From NCBI RefSeq assembly GCF_009363715.1, contig NZ_CP045404.1, positions 2,324,001 to 2,388,000 on the forward strand: a DNA stretch of 64,000 nt, written 5' to 3'. How positions within the stretch are numbered: the first letter of the stretch is position 1; each line of letters opens with the position of its first letter. The position numbers and the translations under genes are program-made. The notes beneath the pieces were generated by a model. The model was not told the DNA's origin and made no database searches. It saw nothing but the letters and a program-made list of their open reading frames with translations. This document shows positions 25,383 through 33,412 of the stretch, in pieces. The stretch is from Roseovarius sp. THAF9 (GTDB lineage Bacteria; Pseudomonadota; Alphaproteobacteria; Rhodobacterales; Rhodobacteraceae).

Positions 25383-26198
25383 ATGCCTTTGAAATTCAAA
25401 TCTCGTTTTCTTGCGCTTGCCGTCGCTGGCGTCACCACTTTGACTGCCGGAACAGCGGCCATGGCCCAATGTGGCAATAACGCCAACGGATTCGAACAAT
25501 GGAAGGCAGTCTTCGCCCAGCAGGCCCAGGCTGCCGGTGTCGGTCAGCGTGGCCTTCAGGCGCTGGCCCAGACCCGCTACGCCTCCAGCACCATCGCCGC
25601 CGACCGCAACCAGAAAAGTTTTCGCTACTCGCTCGACAAGTTCATGCAGGTGCGCGGCGCCAACACGATCATCGCGCAAGGCCGCAAGCGCAAGGCGCAG
25701 AACGCCCGGTTCTACAACTGGATCGAACAGAATTACGGCGTGCCCGCCGGGGTCATCATCGCCATCCACGGCATGGAAACCGGCTTTGGCGGCTTCATGG
25801 GCAACAGCTCGGTCGTCTCGGCCATCGTGACCCTGACCTATGACTGCCGCCGTTCGGATTTCTTCCGTCCGCACGCCATCGGCGCGCTGAAACTGGTGGA
25901 TCGCGGCTCGATCACAATCAACACGCGTGGCGCCAAGCATGGCGAGCTGGGCCATACCCAGTTCCTGCCGGGCAACGCACTGAGCTACGGCGTCGACGGC
26001 AACGGCGACGGCCGCGTGGATTTCTATAACCAGGCCGATGCGCTTGTGTCGACGGCGAATTTCCTGCGTCGCAAGGGCTGGCAGCCGGGCGCCGGTTACC
26101 AGCAGGGCCAGCCCAACTTCCGCGTCATCAAGCAATGGAACGCAGCCACCGTTTATCAACAGGCCATTGCCATCATGGCCGCCAAGATCGACGGCTGA
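25383..26198 (+). CDS. MltB-type lytic murein transglycosylase
   Basis: A 271-residue secreted enzyme with a Sec signal ending TAAMAQ. The SLT_2/MltB-like domain has KQKSFRYSLDKF-type sequence, then IEQNYGVPAGVIIAIHGMETGFGGFMGNSSVVSA with the catalytic Glu in HGMETGFG. SAIVTLTYDCRRSDFF and GELGHTQFLPGNALSYGVDGNGDGRVDFYNQADAL follow, matching the MltB 'GAMGQ.QFMPS...D..G' region. It cuts peptidoglycan glycan strands in the periplasm. No peptidoglycan-binding domain is attached. CTGGAGCTGCCC precedes the start. Upstream 195 bp show no other gene. Confidence 0.9.
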   Translation: MPLKFKSRFLALAVAGVTTLTAGTAAMAQCGNNANGFEQWKAVFAQQAQAAGVGQRGLQALAQTRYASSTIAADRNQKSFRYSLDKFMQVRGANTIIAQGRKRKAQNARFYNWIEQNYGVPAGVIIAIHGMETGFGGFMGNSSVVSAIVTLTYDCRRSDFFRPHAIGALKLVDRGSITINTRGAKHGELGHTQFLPGNALSYGVDGNGDGRVDFYNQADALVSTANFLRRKGWQPGAGYQQGQPNFRVIKQWNAATVYQQAIAIMAAKIDG

Positions 26199-26386
26199 CG
26201 GCGCGGGGCTTGACGCAGGGTGTCCGGCTGCCTATCTGCCGGGCCTACGGGGCGTCAGGCCCCCGCCGCCCGCAAGCCGTTTGGCCATGGTGAAGCCCTG
26301 ACAGTGACATTGCATCGACCCGGGGCACAGGCCGGGCAGCAACGCGGGCCCTGCCGTTCTATCTGCCCCCTTATAGGATCACTGCA

Positions 26387-26821
26387 ATGACACAGACCAC
26401 ACTTCCCTCGCGCGACGTGCTGAAAGGCCACGCGCGCAATCTTCGCCAGACCCTCAGCCACGCCGGAACGCCCATCAGCCACTCCACCGCGCTTGAACAT
26501 GTGGCCCATCAATGGGGCTATCGTGACTGGAACACCCTGTCCGACGCCATCGCGGCGCCGACACCCCGCGTCTGGTCGCTGGGTCAGCGGGTGTCGGGGC
26601 ACTACCTGGGCCATGCGTTCACCGGCACCATCCGCTCGGCCCGCCGTCACGGACCGAACCACGTGGAACTGGGCATTGACTTCGACACGCCCGTTGACGT
26701 CGTTGCCTCGACCCGCTTCAGCGCACTGCGCAAGCGGGTGTCCTGCACGGTCGGCGCCACCGGGCGCACCGTCGAGAAAACCTCCGACGGACAGCCGCAC
26801 GTTGCCCTCGACCTGACCTGA
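26387..26821 (+). CDS. Glyoxalase-superfamily-annotated small protein
   Basis: A 144-residue protein beginning with LPSRDVLKGHARNLRQTLSHAGTPISHSTALEHVAHQWGYRDWNTLSDAI. This helical domain occurs in proteins annotated 'glyoxalase superfamily protein' in alphaproteobacteria. The second half (VWSLGQRVSGHYLGHAFTGTIRSARRHGPNHVELGIDFDTPVDV...) is beta-rich and looks like a small RNA- or ligand-binding barrel. Despite the common name no VOC metal site is visible. Function unknown. It ends in a clear terminator, so it is monocistronic. Confidence 0.8.
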   Translation: MTQTTLPSRDVLKGHARNLRQTLSHAGTPISHSTALEHVAHQWGYRDWNTLSDAIAAPTPRVWSLGQRVSGHYLGHAFTGTIRSARRHGPNHVELGIDFDTPVDVVASTRFSALRKRVSCTVGATGRTVEKTSDGQPHVALDLT

Positions 26822-26830
26822 CAACCCTGG

Positions 26831-26866
26831 CGTGCCGCGCGTGCAAAAAACGCGGCACGCCCCTTT
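26831..26866 (+). terminator. Intrinsic terminator
   Basis: A perfect 9-bp stem CGTGCCGCG/CGCGGCACG (26831-26839, 26851-26859) with an A-rich loop, followed by CCCCTTTAA. The T-run is short. Confidence 0.65.
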
Positions 26867-26986
26867 AATTCAAGGCGCATGGTCCGCTATCCGGGATCGC
26901 CTTCTTGAACTTGCCACAATCTTTTCCAACGCCTGTCTCAGTTGCAGCTTAGGTCCGGAATCTCCTCGACCCCTCGAAGGCAGACC

Positions 26987-27703
26987 ATGTACGACGACCG
27001 GCAGACCTCCATCGCGACTTTCGGCTATCGCCGCGCGCCAATGGCGCAGGCTGGCGATATCGTGCACGCGATCGACGAGATGCTGCAAAACTCGGACGCC
27101 CAGCCGCGCCGAATTCACTGGGTCAGCGACTCCATCGCGATGATAGACCGGATCGGCGTGCGCATCGCTGTCGCTCTTTTGCCTCCCAGCCGCGAGGATC
27201 GCTACACGCATCTCGTGCTTGCCATCGGGCGCAGTCCCGAGGATCCGCCCGGCGACGACCTACTGGATGTCTCTTTCGCACATCTCGCCGACCGGCTGAT
27301 CTATCGCATCAAGGACGACATGCCCTACGACACGATCATGCGTGGCGAAACGCCCGAAATGGTTGACCAAGACCTGATCCTGTCGCTCTACGATCTTTTG
27401 CGCCAATCGCCCCCCGCAACCGACCCTTCGGCCCCGGCCAATCTCGACGCACAGCCCGCCGCACGCCAGCGCCGCGCCGCCCCGGCCTTACCGGCCGAAG
27501 AGCAGTTCGACGTGATCCTCGCCGACGAGGTACCCGATACTGTCACAGCCGTGCCAAGTTGGCTCGAAAAACGCGCCGTGCCCACGAAACCGCTGCGCCT
27601 GACAGTGCACACGATGGCGCTGTCGATCATGTTGTACACGGCGCCGCTCGGTGCGTTTCTCTTCACGTATTCAATGCTGCGCGACATCACGGGCGAAAAT
27701 TGA
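26987..27703 (+). CDS. Hypothetical protein with one C-terminal membrane anchor
   Basis: A 238-residue protein. A soluble N-terminal domain (MYDDRQTSIATFGYRRAPMAQAGDIVHAIDEML..., then IGVRIAVALLPPSREDRYTHLVLAIG) is followed by a Pro/Ala-rich linker near residue 150-175 and a single membrane segment close to the C-terminus (TMALSIMLYTAPLGAFLFTYSML). It is most simply a tail-anchored cytoplasmic protein. No known domain recognised. A longer frame from 26942 exists but the ATG at 26987 has GAAGGCAG upstream. Confidence 0.72.
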   Translation: MYDDRQTSIATFGYRRAPMAQAGDIVHAIDEMLQNSDAQPRRIHWVSDSIAMIDRIGVRIAVALLPPSREDRYTHLVLAIGRSPEDPPGDDLLDVSFAHLADRLIYRIKDDMPYDTIMRGETPEMVDQDLILSLYDLLRQSPPATDPSAPANLDAQPAARQRRAAPALPAEEQFDVILADEVPDTVTAVPSWLEKRAVPTKPLRLTVHTMALSIMLYTAPLGAFLFTYSMLRDITGEN

Positions 27704-27732
27704 TCGCCGGTAGCCGATCGTTGCAAAAGTGA

Positions 27733-27782
27733 AACGGGCGACACCCTTCGGTGCCGCCCTGCCTGTATGAAGCCCGTTTTTT
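27733..27782 (+). terminator. Intrinsic terminator after the tail-anchored protein gene
   Basis: AACGGGC (27733-27739) pairs with GCCCGTT (27772-27778). An inner hairpin GGCGACACC/GGTGCCGCC has one mismatch. A run of six T's follows. Confidence 0.55.
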
Positions 27783-27892
27783 GCCCGGCTTTTCTGTCTC
27801 TGCGCCTGGGTCAGGGATCGCACCCGCCCGGCTTTTTGTTTTTGCTATTGTCTCTTATGGCGAAACAATTTGACCGAATTAAGGCATGCTGT

Positions 27893-28336
27893 TCACTTCT
27901 CCCCCACCGCGGGGACATAACGACTGATCATTTGGTAAGCCTTCCGCGGCCCCGACACCGCCCAGGTCGCGCGCCACTCCGGCCAGCCGCCAAAATCGTA
28001 CTGCACGTGGTACGTGTCCGGATCGCACCAGTGCCGCGCCTCGGCGCTGCCGGTGATGCTGTGAAAGAACCGTCCATCCTCGAACATCACATCGATCCCA
28101 CCGCTGTTCCCGGCCCGCCAGAGATATCCCCGTTCGGCCCGCATCGGCGCCTCGCCGGCCATGGTCAGCACACCCGCCTCGCGATAGATCAGTCCGTCCT
28201 GCCCGGGCACAAACCGGGCCTCGCCCTCAAACCGCGCGGGCGCCGCGTTCGCGTGCACCACGTCGCGCTCCAGCCGCCACACCCCTTCGAAGTCTGCCAG
28301 TTCCGGTACCAATCGCCACGCCCGTCTTGCCGCCAC
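27893..28336 (-). CDS. DUF6314 family protein
   Basis: A 147-residue protein. ELADFEGVWRLERDVVHANA, ARFEGEARFVPGQDGLIYREAG, ERGYLWRAG, DVMFEDGRFFHSI, ARHWCDPDTYHVQYDF and WAVSGPRKAYQMISRYVP match DUF6314, a lipocalin-like beta-barrel family common in Rhodobacterales with no known role. The first in-frame ATG is used; the domain begins about 14 residues in, so a later start is possible. Divergent from purB. Confidence 0.85.
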   Translation of the reverse strand: MAARRAWRLVPELADFEGVWRLERDVVHANAAPARFEGEARFVPGQDGLIYREAGVLTMAGEAPMRAERGYLWRAGNSGGIDVMFEDGRFFHSITGSAEARHWCDPDTYHVQYDFGGWPEWRATWAVSGPRKAYQMISRYVPAVGEK

Positions 28337-28391
28337 CCGTTCCTCCGTCTAAACCGCGCCCGACAGCCATTCAATCCAAAGGTCCGTTCGC

Positions 28392-29699
28392 ATGATCCCT
28401 CGCTATTCCCGCCCCGACATGGTCGCCATCTGGGAACCCGCCACCAAGTTCCGCATCTGGTACGAGATCGAGGCCCATGCCTGTGACGCGATGGCCGACC
28501 TTGGCGTGATCCCGCGCGAGAATGCCGAGGCCGTCTGGAAGGCCAAGGATGTCGAATTCGACGTCGCCCGCATCGATGAGATCGAGGCCGTGACCAAGCA
28601 TGACGTCATCGCCTTCCTCACCCACCTCGCCGAGCATGTGGGCTCCGAGGAAGCGCGTTTCGTCCACCAGGGCATGACTTCTTCGGACGTCCTGGATACC
28701 TGCCTGAACGTCCAGCTCGTCCGCGCCGCCGATCTGTTGATCGCCGATATGGAAGACCTGCTCGCCGCCCTCAAACGCCGCGCCTTCGAACACAAGATGA
28801 CCCTGCGCGTCGGCCGCTCCCACGGCATCCACGCCGAACCCACTACCATGGGCCTCACCTTCGCACGCTTTTTCGCCGAGATGGACCGCAACCTCACGCG
28901 CCTGCGCACCGCCCGCGCCGAGGTCGCCACCGGCGCCATCTCCGGCGCGGTCGGCACCTTCGCCAATATCGACCCGCGGGTCGAAGAACATGTTTGCAAG
29001 CAAATGGGCCTCGAACCCGAGCCCATCAGCACGCAAGTCATCCCCCGCGACCGCCACGCCGCCTTCTTCGCCGCGCTTGGCGTCATTGCGTCGTCCATCG
29101 AAAATATCGCGATCGAAATCCGCCACATGCAGCGCACCGAGGTGCTGGAAGGCGCCGAATTCTTCTCGATGGGTCAGAAAGGCTCCTCGGCCATGCCGCA
29201 CAAGAAGAACCCGGTCCTGACCGAGAACCTCACCGGCCTTGCCCGCCTTGTCCGTATGGCCGTGATCCCGGCCATGGAAAACGTGGCCCTCTGGCACGAG
29301 CGCGACATCTCGCACAGTTCCGTGGAACGCATGATCGGCCCCGACTCCACCGTGACGCTCGATTTCGCCATCGCCCGTCTGACCGGCGTGGTCGACAAGA
29401 TGATCATCTTCCCGGAAAACATGCTGGAAAACATGAACAAGTTCCCTGGGTTGGTCATGTCCCAACGCGTCCTCCTGGCCTTGACGCAAGCGGGCGTCAG
29501 CCGCGAGGATGCCTACGCCATGGTCCAGCGAAACGCGCTCAAGGTCTGGGAACAGCGTACTGATTTCAAAGAGGAATTGCTGGCCGACGCCGATGTGGTC
29601 GCTGCCCTGGGCACAGACCAGATCGAAGAGAAATTCGACATGGACTACCACACCAAGCATGTCGACACGATCTTCACCCGCGTCTTCGGCGAAAGCTGA
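28392..29699 (+). CDS. purB: Adenylosuccinate lyase
   Basis: A 435-residue fumarase/aspartase-superfamily enzyme that acts twice in purine synthesis (SAICAR to AICAR, adenylosuccinate to AMP). MIPRYSRPDMVAIWEPATKF opens the protein; TSSDVLDTCLNVQL, GRSHGIHAEPTTMGL and the signature GSSAMPHKKNPVLTEN are all present, as is ERDISHSSVERMI. Length is typical. It shares no operon partner; the next gene is a short secreted protein. Confidence 0.97.
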   Translation: MIPRYSRPDMVAIWEPATKFRIWYEIEAHACDAMADLGVIPRENAEAVWKAKDVEFDVARIDEIEAVTKHDVIAFLTHLAEHVGSEEARFVHQGMTSSDVLDTCLNVQLVRAADLLIADMEDLLAALKRRAFEHKMTLRVGRSHGIHAEPTTMGLTFARFFAEMDRNLTRLRTARAEVATGAISGAVGTFANIDPRVEEHVCKQMGLEPEPISTQVIPRDRHAAFFAALGVIASSIENIAIEIRHMQRTEVLEGAEFFSMGQKGSSAMPHKKNPVLTENLTGLARLVRMAVIPAMENVALWHERDISHSSVERMIGPDSTVTLDFAIARLTGVVDKMIIFPENMLENMNKFPGLVMSQRVLLALTQAGVSREDAYAMVQRNALKVWEQRTDFKEELLADADVVAALGTDQIEEKFDMDYHTKHVDTIFTRVFGES

Positions 29700-29805
29700 A
29701 TTTCCGGGCAGATCGGACGCTAGGCCGCGCAAGTTCTGGCCGAAACACTGGTCTGAGGCCGATTCCGTGTTACCATCGGGGTCTTAGTGCAAAGGAGTTC
29801 AATCC

Positions 29806-29973
29806 ATGAAGTCCAGGACCAAGACCATTCTGACATCCCTCGCCCTCGTTCTGGGCACCACCGTTTCGGCCGCCGCGATGTGCCCCGGCAAATCGCATCA
29901 GGCCGCGTCCTGCGCCGAAGGCATGGTGTGGGACAAAAATACCGGCACCTGCGTCGAACAGACCATGAGCTGA
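29806..29973 (+). CDS. Small secreted cysteine-containing protein (55 aa)
   Basis: A short gene read from the sequence: MKSRTKTILTSLALVLGTTV then SAAAM, a Sec signal, and a ~30-residue mature part with three Cys (MCPGKSHQAASCAEGMVWDK then NTGTCVEQTMS). The spacing C-x10-C-x12-C with a central GMVWD resembles peritrophin-like chitin-binding motifs in small alphaproteobacterial proteins, but this is only a resemblance. AAAGGAG lies seven bases before the ATG, and an intrinsic terminator follows, which together support a real gene. Confidence 0.72.
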   Translation: MKSRTKTILTSLALVLGTTVSAAAMCPGKSHQAASCAEGMVWDKNTGTCVEQTMS

Positions 29974-29998
29974 CCGGCGGGCCATATCCCAAGTCGAG

Positions 29999-30030
29999 AC
30001 GGCGCACCCGGAACCGGGCGGCGCCGTTTT
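29999..30030 (+). terminator. Intrinsic terminator of the small secreted protein
   Basis: ACGGCGC (29999-30005) pairs with GCGCCGT (30021-30027), with an inner CCCGG/CCGGG stem, followed by TTTT. Confidence 0.7.
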
Positions 30031-30034
30031 CAAA

Positions 30035-30077
30035 GCGTTTCACCTTTAACCTGAGCTATCAGCGAAAGGTGAAACGC
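30035..30077. promoter_or_regulatory. Perfect 13-bp inverted repeat upstream of fliG
   Basis: GCGTTTCACCTTT (30035-30047) is perfectly inverted at 30065-30077 with a 17-base spacer. A further GAAACGCT lies at 30136-30143, inside a looser hairpin that ends about 50 bases before fliG. It may be an operator or an RNA hairpin. Confidence 0.55.
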
Positions 30078-30214
30078 GTGCAACGATTGGCTGTTGTGCT
30101 GACCTTCGCGGGTAAGCTGTGAGTCAGGTTCATCGCGAAACGCTTTAATTTTACCTTTAGCGGTTTCTTCACCACTCCCGCCCTAGTTTGCCGGAACGTC
30201 ATCCGGGGACTGGA

Positions 30215-31288
30215 ATGAGCAGCAGCAATTTTGGGCAACTGGCGCTTTCGGGGCCGTCCGCCAACGCGGCGGCCCAGCTGACTCGCCGGCAGAAGGCAGC
30301 AATTATCGTGCGTTTTCTCATCAACGAAGGCGCCGATGTGCCGTTGCAGGACCTGCCCGACGAATTGCAGCGCCGCCTGACCCAGCAAATGGGCACGATG
30401 CGCTATGTCGACCGCGCGACCTTGGCCGATGTCGTCGCCGAATTCGCCTCCGAGGTCGAGGCGATGGGCCTGACCTTCCCGCGCGGCGTGGCCGGCGCGC
30501 TCACGGCGCTCGACGGGCGCATCAGCCCGCAAACCGCCTCGCGCCTGCGCAAGGAGGCCGGCGTGCGCCAGTTCGGCGAGCCGTGGGAACAGGTGCGCAC
30601 CGCCCAAACCGATGACTTGCTCGAAATCCTGCAATCCGAAGGTACCGAGGTTGCCGCGGTGCTACTGTCCAAGCTCGACGTGGCCCGCGCCGCCGAACTC
30701 TTGGGCAAGATGCCAGGCGACGCCGCGCGCCGCATCGCCATCGCCATGTCCCAGACCGGCGCTGTCACCCCCGATGCGGTCGACAGAATCGGCCTGTCGC
30801 TGGCCGCACAACTGCACAGCGTACCCGAAACCGCCTTTCCCGAAGGGCCCGTCGAACGGGTGGGCGCCATTCTCAACTTCTCCCCGGCCGCCACCCGCGA
30901 CGACGTGCTCATGGGCCTCGACGAAAGCGACCAAAGCTTTGCCGCCAAGGTCCGCAAGGCGATCTTCACTTTCGTCAACATCTCCGAGCGTCTCAACCCC
31001 ATCGACGTGCCCAAGATTACCCGCGACGTCGAACAGGCCGCGCTGGTGCAGGCGCTGGCCCACGCCCAGACCAGCGAAGACGCCAAGGCATCCGCCGAAT
31101 TCATCCTGGAAAACATGTCGAAACGCATGTCCGACGCCCTGCGAGAAGAAATCGAGGCCTTGGGCAAGGTCAAGCCCAAGGATGGCGAGGCTGCCATGAC
31201 CGACGTGGTCAATGTCATCCGCACGCTGGAGGCCAGCGGCGAATTGCAACTGATCGTGCCCGACGACGATGAAGAGGAAACCGCCTGA
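30215..31288 (+). CDS. fliG: FliG-type flagellar motor switch protein (isolated copy)
   Basis: A 357-residue protein with the three FliG domains. N-terminal: LTRRQKAAIIVRFLINEGAD. Middle: VEQVRTAQ-like sequence and EVAAVLLSKLDVARAAELLGKMPGDAARRIAIAM, where canonical FliG has an EHPQ motif; here 'GTEVAAVLLSKL' follows an altered 'EILQSEG'. C-terminal: KVRKAIFTFVNISERLNPIDVPKITRDVEQAALVQAL, then FILENMSKRMSDALREEIEALGKVK, which carries the charged torque helix. No other flagellar gene is in the window. It may be the working switch protein encoded apart from the cluster, or a paralogue. Start MSSSNF at 30215 with GGGGAC upstream. Confidence 0.88.
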   Translation: MSSSNFGQLALSGPSANAAAQLTRRQKAAIIVRFLINEGADVPLQDLPDELQRRLTQQMGTMRYVDRATLADVVAEFASEVEAMGLTFPRGVAGALTALDGRISPQTASRLRKEAGVRQFGEPWEQVRTAQTDDLLEILQSEGTEVAAVLLSKLDVARAAELLGKMPGDAARRIAIAMSQTGAVTPDAVDRIGLSLAAQLHSVPETAFPEGPVERVGAILNFSPAATRDDVLMGLDESDQSFAAKVRKAIFTFVNISERLNPIDVPKITRDVEQAALVQALAHAQTSEDAKASAEFILENMSKRMSDALREEIEALGKVKPKDGEAAMTDVVNVIRTLEASGELQLIVPDDDEEETA

Positions 31289-31291
31289 GCC

Positions 31292-32374
31292 TCAATCCAC
31301 CGGGAAGATAAAGCACTTGTCGCGCCGGATGGTCAGCCACATCGGCGTGCCGTTCTTGGGCAGGAACACCGCCGGAACCGTCACCTTGAAGCGCGGCCCG
31401 CCGAATTCCATCTGAAACTCGACAAGGCTTTCGCCCCCCATGAACCGTGCCCGCCGCACTTCACCGCGCACAGCCGTGCCGTCGCTGATCGTCGGCGCCG
31501 GGCCCTTGCCCGCGCGGTCGAAATCCAGCTTCACGTGCTGCGGGCGCACCACGATCTCCACCGCCTGCCCGTCCGGCACGCCCGGCGCCAGGAACTGGCC
31601 GAAAGGCGTCTGCGCCAGCGCGCCATGCACCTCGCCCCGCACCACATTCACGTCGCTGAAGAACGACACCGCCGCGCGGTCGGCGGGCGCGTTGTAGATG
31701 TTATACGGCGCGCCCTGCTGCACGATCCGCCCGTCGCGCATCAGCGCGATCGTATCGGCCATGCGCATCGCTTCCTCGGGCTCGTGCGTCACCAGCAACA
31801 CGGCGGTGTCCTGCTCGCGCAGGATCTCCAGCGTCTCGTCTCGGATACCGTCGCGCAGCCGGTTGTCGAGCCCCGAAAACGGCTCGTCCATCAGCATAAT
31901 CGAGGGCCGGGGCGCCAAGGCGCGGGCCAGCGCCACCCGCTGCTGTTCGCCCCCCGAAAGCTCGTGCGGGAAATTCCGCGCATAGCCTTCCAGTCCCACG
32001 CGCTCCAGCAATTCGGCCACGCGCGCCGCCTTCTCATCGGCCGTTCCACCCAGCCCGAAGGCCACGTTCTCGCCAACGCGCAGATGCGGGAACAGAGCGA
32101 AATCCTGGAACATCAATCCGATATGCCGCCGCTCGGGCGGCACGCGAAACACCGTATCGCAGACCAGCTTGCCATCGACCCAGATTTCGCCCGAATCCTG
32201 CATCTCGACGCCCGCGATCATCCGCAGCGTCGTCGACTTGCCACAGCCCGACGGCCCCAGAAGACACGTCACCTGCCCGGGCAGCACCGACAGCGACACG
32301 TCATCCACTACCGTGCGCCCGTCGTAACGGCGCACGAGATTGCGTGTCTCAAGGCGCGGAATGGTGTCCTGCAA
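31292..32374 (-). CDS. ABC transporter ATP-binding protein (iron/sulfate/spermidine type)
   Basis: A 360-residue ATPase: Walker A LLGPSGCGKSTTLRMIAG, Q-loop GLMFQDFALFPHLRVGENV, signature LSGGEQQRVALARAL, Walker B IMLMDEPFSGLD, H-loop LLVTHEPEEAM. A ~110-residue TOBE/OB region with VEIVVRPQHVKLDF and RARFMGGESLVEFQM follows, typical of FbpC/PotA-like subunits of importers. No ATG or GTG lies near the domain start. TTG at 32374 (LQDTIPRLETRN) has AAGAGG five bases upstream and is taken as the start. No permease or binding protein lies nearby. Confidence 0.88.
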   Translation of the reverse strand: MQDTIPRLETRNLVRRYDGRTVVDDVSLSVLPGQVTCLLGPSGCGKSTTLRMIAGVEMQDSGEIWVDGKLVCDTVFRVPPERRHIGLMFQDFALFPHLRVGENVAFGLGGTADEKAARVAELLERVGLEGYARNFPHELSGGEQQRVALARALAPRPSIMLMDEPFSGLDNRLRDGIRDETLEILREQDTAVLLVTHEPEEAMRMADTIALMRDGRIVQQGAPYNIYNAPADRAAVSFFSDVNVVRGEVHGALAQTPFGQFLAPGVPDGQAVEIVVRPQHVKLDFDRAGKGPAPTISDGTAVRGEVRRARFMGGESLVEFQMEFGGPRFKVTVPAVFLPKNGTPMWLTIRRDKCFIFPVD

Positions 32375-32583
32375 ATCTGCCTCTTCGCTTTTCCGATCAA
32401 ATATGTCGGGCTTGCCGTCGCAGATAGCAATCCCGCCCGCCCCGCGCAAGATGCCGCCGCTCGCGTGGCAAACACGCAAATGTGCGCCGAGGTCAGGATT
32501 TTCCGACTATCGCGATGCGACGGTTGTGCCTATCTGAAGCGTACAAACGAGCAGCAAGACCAAAAATACGACGGAACCTACCG

Positions 32584-32718
32584 ATGCGAAAATTCCTGAT
32601 CTCCCTACAGGTCGGCCTGATCGCCCTTCTGGCCATCACCGGCGCCATCGCCAGCCCCGACTCGCGCACCGCCTGTCCCCTGGGGGACACCGTGAAAATC
32701 GAGGACTGCGAGAAGTAA
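32584..32718 (+). CDS. Small secreted peptide (44 aa)
   Basis: MRKFLISLQVGLIALLAITG plus AIA is a Sec signal; the mature part SPDSRTACPLGDTVKIEDCE plus K is 21 residues with two Cys able to form one disulfide. It stands between the divergent ABC ATPase gene and the convergent ccmG gene (6-bp gap). Its ribosome binding site (GGAACC) is poor, so confidence is moderate. No family recognised. Confidence 0.5.
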   Translation: MRKFLISLQVGLIALLAITGAIASPDSRTACPLGDTVKIEDCEK

Positions 32719-32724
32719 AAGGCC

Positions 32725-33264
32725 TCAGCCGCCCCGCGCTTTCTCGATCGCGGGGCGGATCTGCCCCTCCATCACGCGCTCGGTGATCGGCCCCGGAAAG
32801 CGCAGCACGACCCGTCCATCGCCGTCGATGACATAAGTCTCCGGCACGCCATACAGTCCCCAATCCAGCGCCATGCGCCCGTTCGGATCGGCCCCGATGG
32901 CCGTATAAGGATCGCCCAGTTCCTCCAGGAACCCCAGCGCATTGCCCGGCTGGTCCTTGTAATTCACGCCGTAGATGGTGACGCCCTCCTCGGCCAGCGC
33001 CTCCAGATGCGGATGCTCCACCCGGCACGGCGCGCACCAGCTGGCCCAGTAATTCACCAGTTTCACGCCGCCACTACGCAACTCCGCGTCGGTGAACGGC
33101 GTCTTGCCCTCCAGCTCGGTCAGCGCGACGGCGGGCGCCGGCTTGCCTTCGATGGCCGAGGGCAGCGCATCGGGGTCCTCGCGCTGCATCCCGATATAGA
33201 ACACAGCGGCCAGCGCCGCGAATATCACCGGCGGCAACACCATCAGGAACGAGGATTTAGACAT
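32725..33264 (-). CDS. ccmG: CcmG/DsbE thiol:disulfide oxidoreductase
   Basis: A 179-residue membrane-anchored thioredoxin-like protein: N-terminal anchor FLMVLPPVIFAALAAVFYIGM, active site VNYWASWCAPCRVEHPHLEAL (WCAPC), then GVNYKDQPGNALGFLEELGDPY and GVPETYVIDGDGRV, the CcmG-specific acidic segment and cis-Pro region. It keeps apocytochrome c and CcmH cysteines reduced in the periplasm. The ATG at 33264 lies inside the last codons of ccmD (8-base overlap), so translation is coupled. Last gene of the ccm run. Confidence 0.94.
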   Translation of the reverse strand: MSKSSFLMVLPPVIFAALAAVFYIGMQREDPDALPSAIEGKPAPAVALTELEGKTPFTDAELRSGGVKLVNYWASWCAPCRVEHPHLEALAEEGVTIYGVNYKDQPGNALGFLEELGDPYTAIGADPNGRMALDWGLYGVPETYVIDGDGRVVLRFPGPITERVMEGQIRPAIEKARGG

Positions 33265-33412
33265 CCGATTTCCGCTTTCTTTCAACATCTTTCAGTGCGT
33301 TCTTCACGCGCACCGATCGCCGCCAGCTGAGCACGACCAGCGCGATCAGCAGCACCAGCGACACCGCGTAGGACGACAGTACCGCCTCGGCATATTTTCC
33401 AAGCTCCGGCAT
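33257..33412 (-). CDS. ccmD: Heme exporter protein CcmD
   Basis: A 51-residue gene read directly from the sequence: MPELGKYAEAVLSSYAVSLV, then LLIALVVLSWRRSVRVKNAL, then KDVERKRKSDV. One membrane segment is followed by a basic cytoplasmic tail, exactly the CcmD layout. CcmD stabilises CcmE and helps release holo-CcmE from the CcmABC complex. Its ATG shares one base with the ccmC stop codon (TGATG), and its end overlaps the ccmG start by eight bases. Confidence 0.92.
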   Translation of the reverse strand: MPELGKYAEAVLSSYAVSLVLLIALVVLSWRRSVRVKNALKDVERKRKSDV

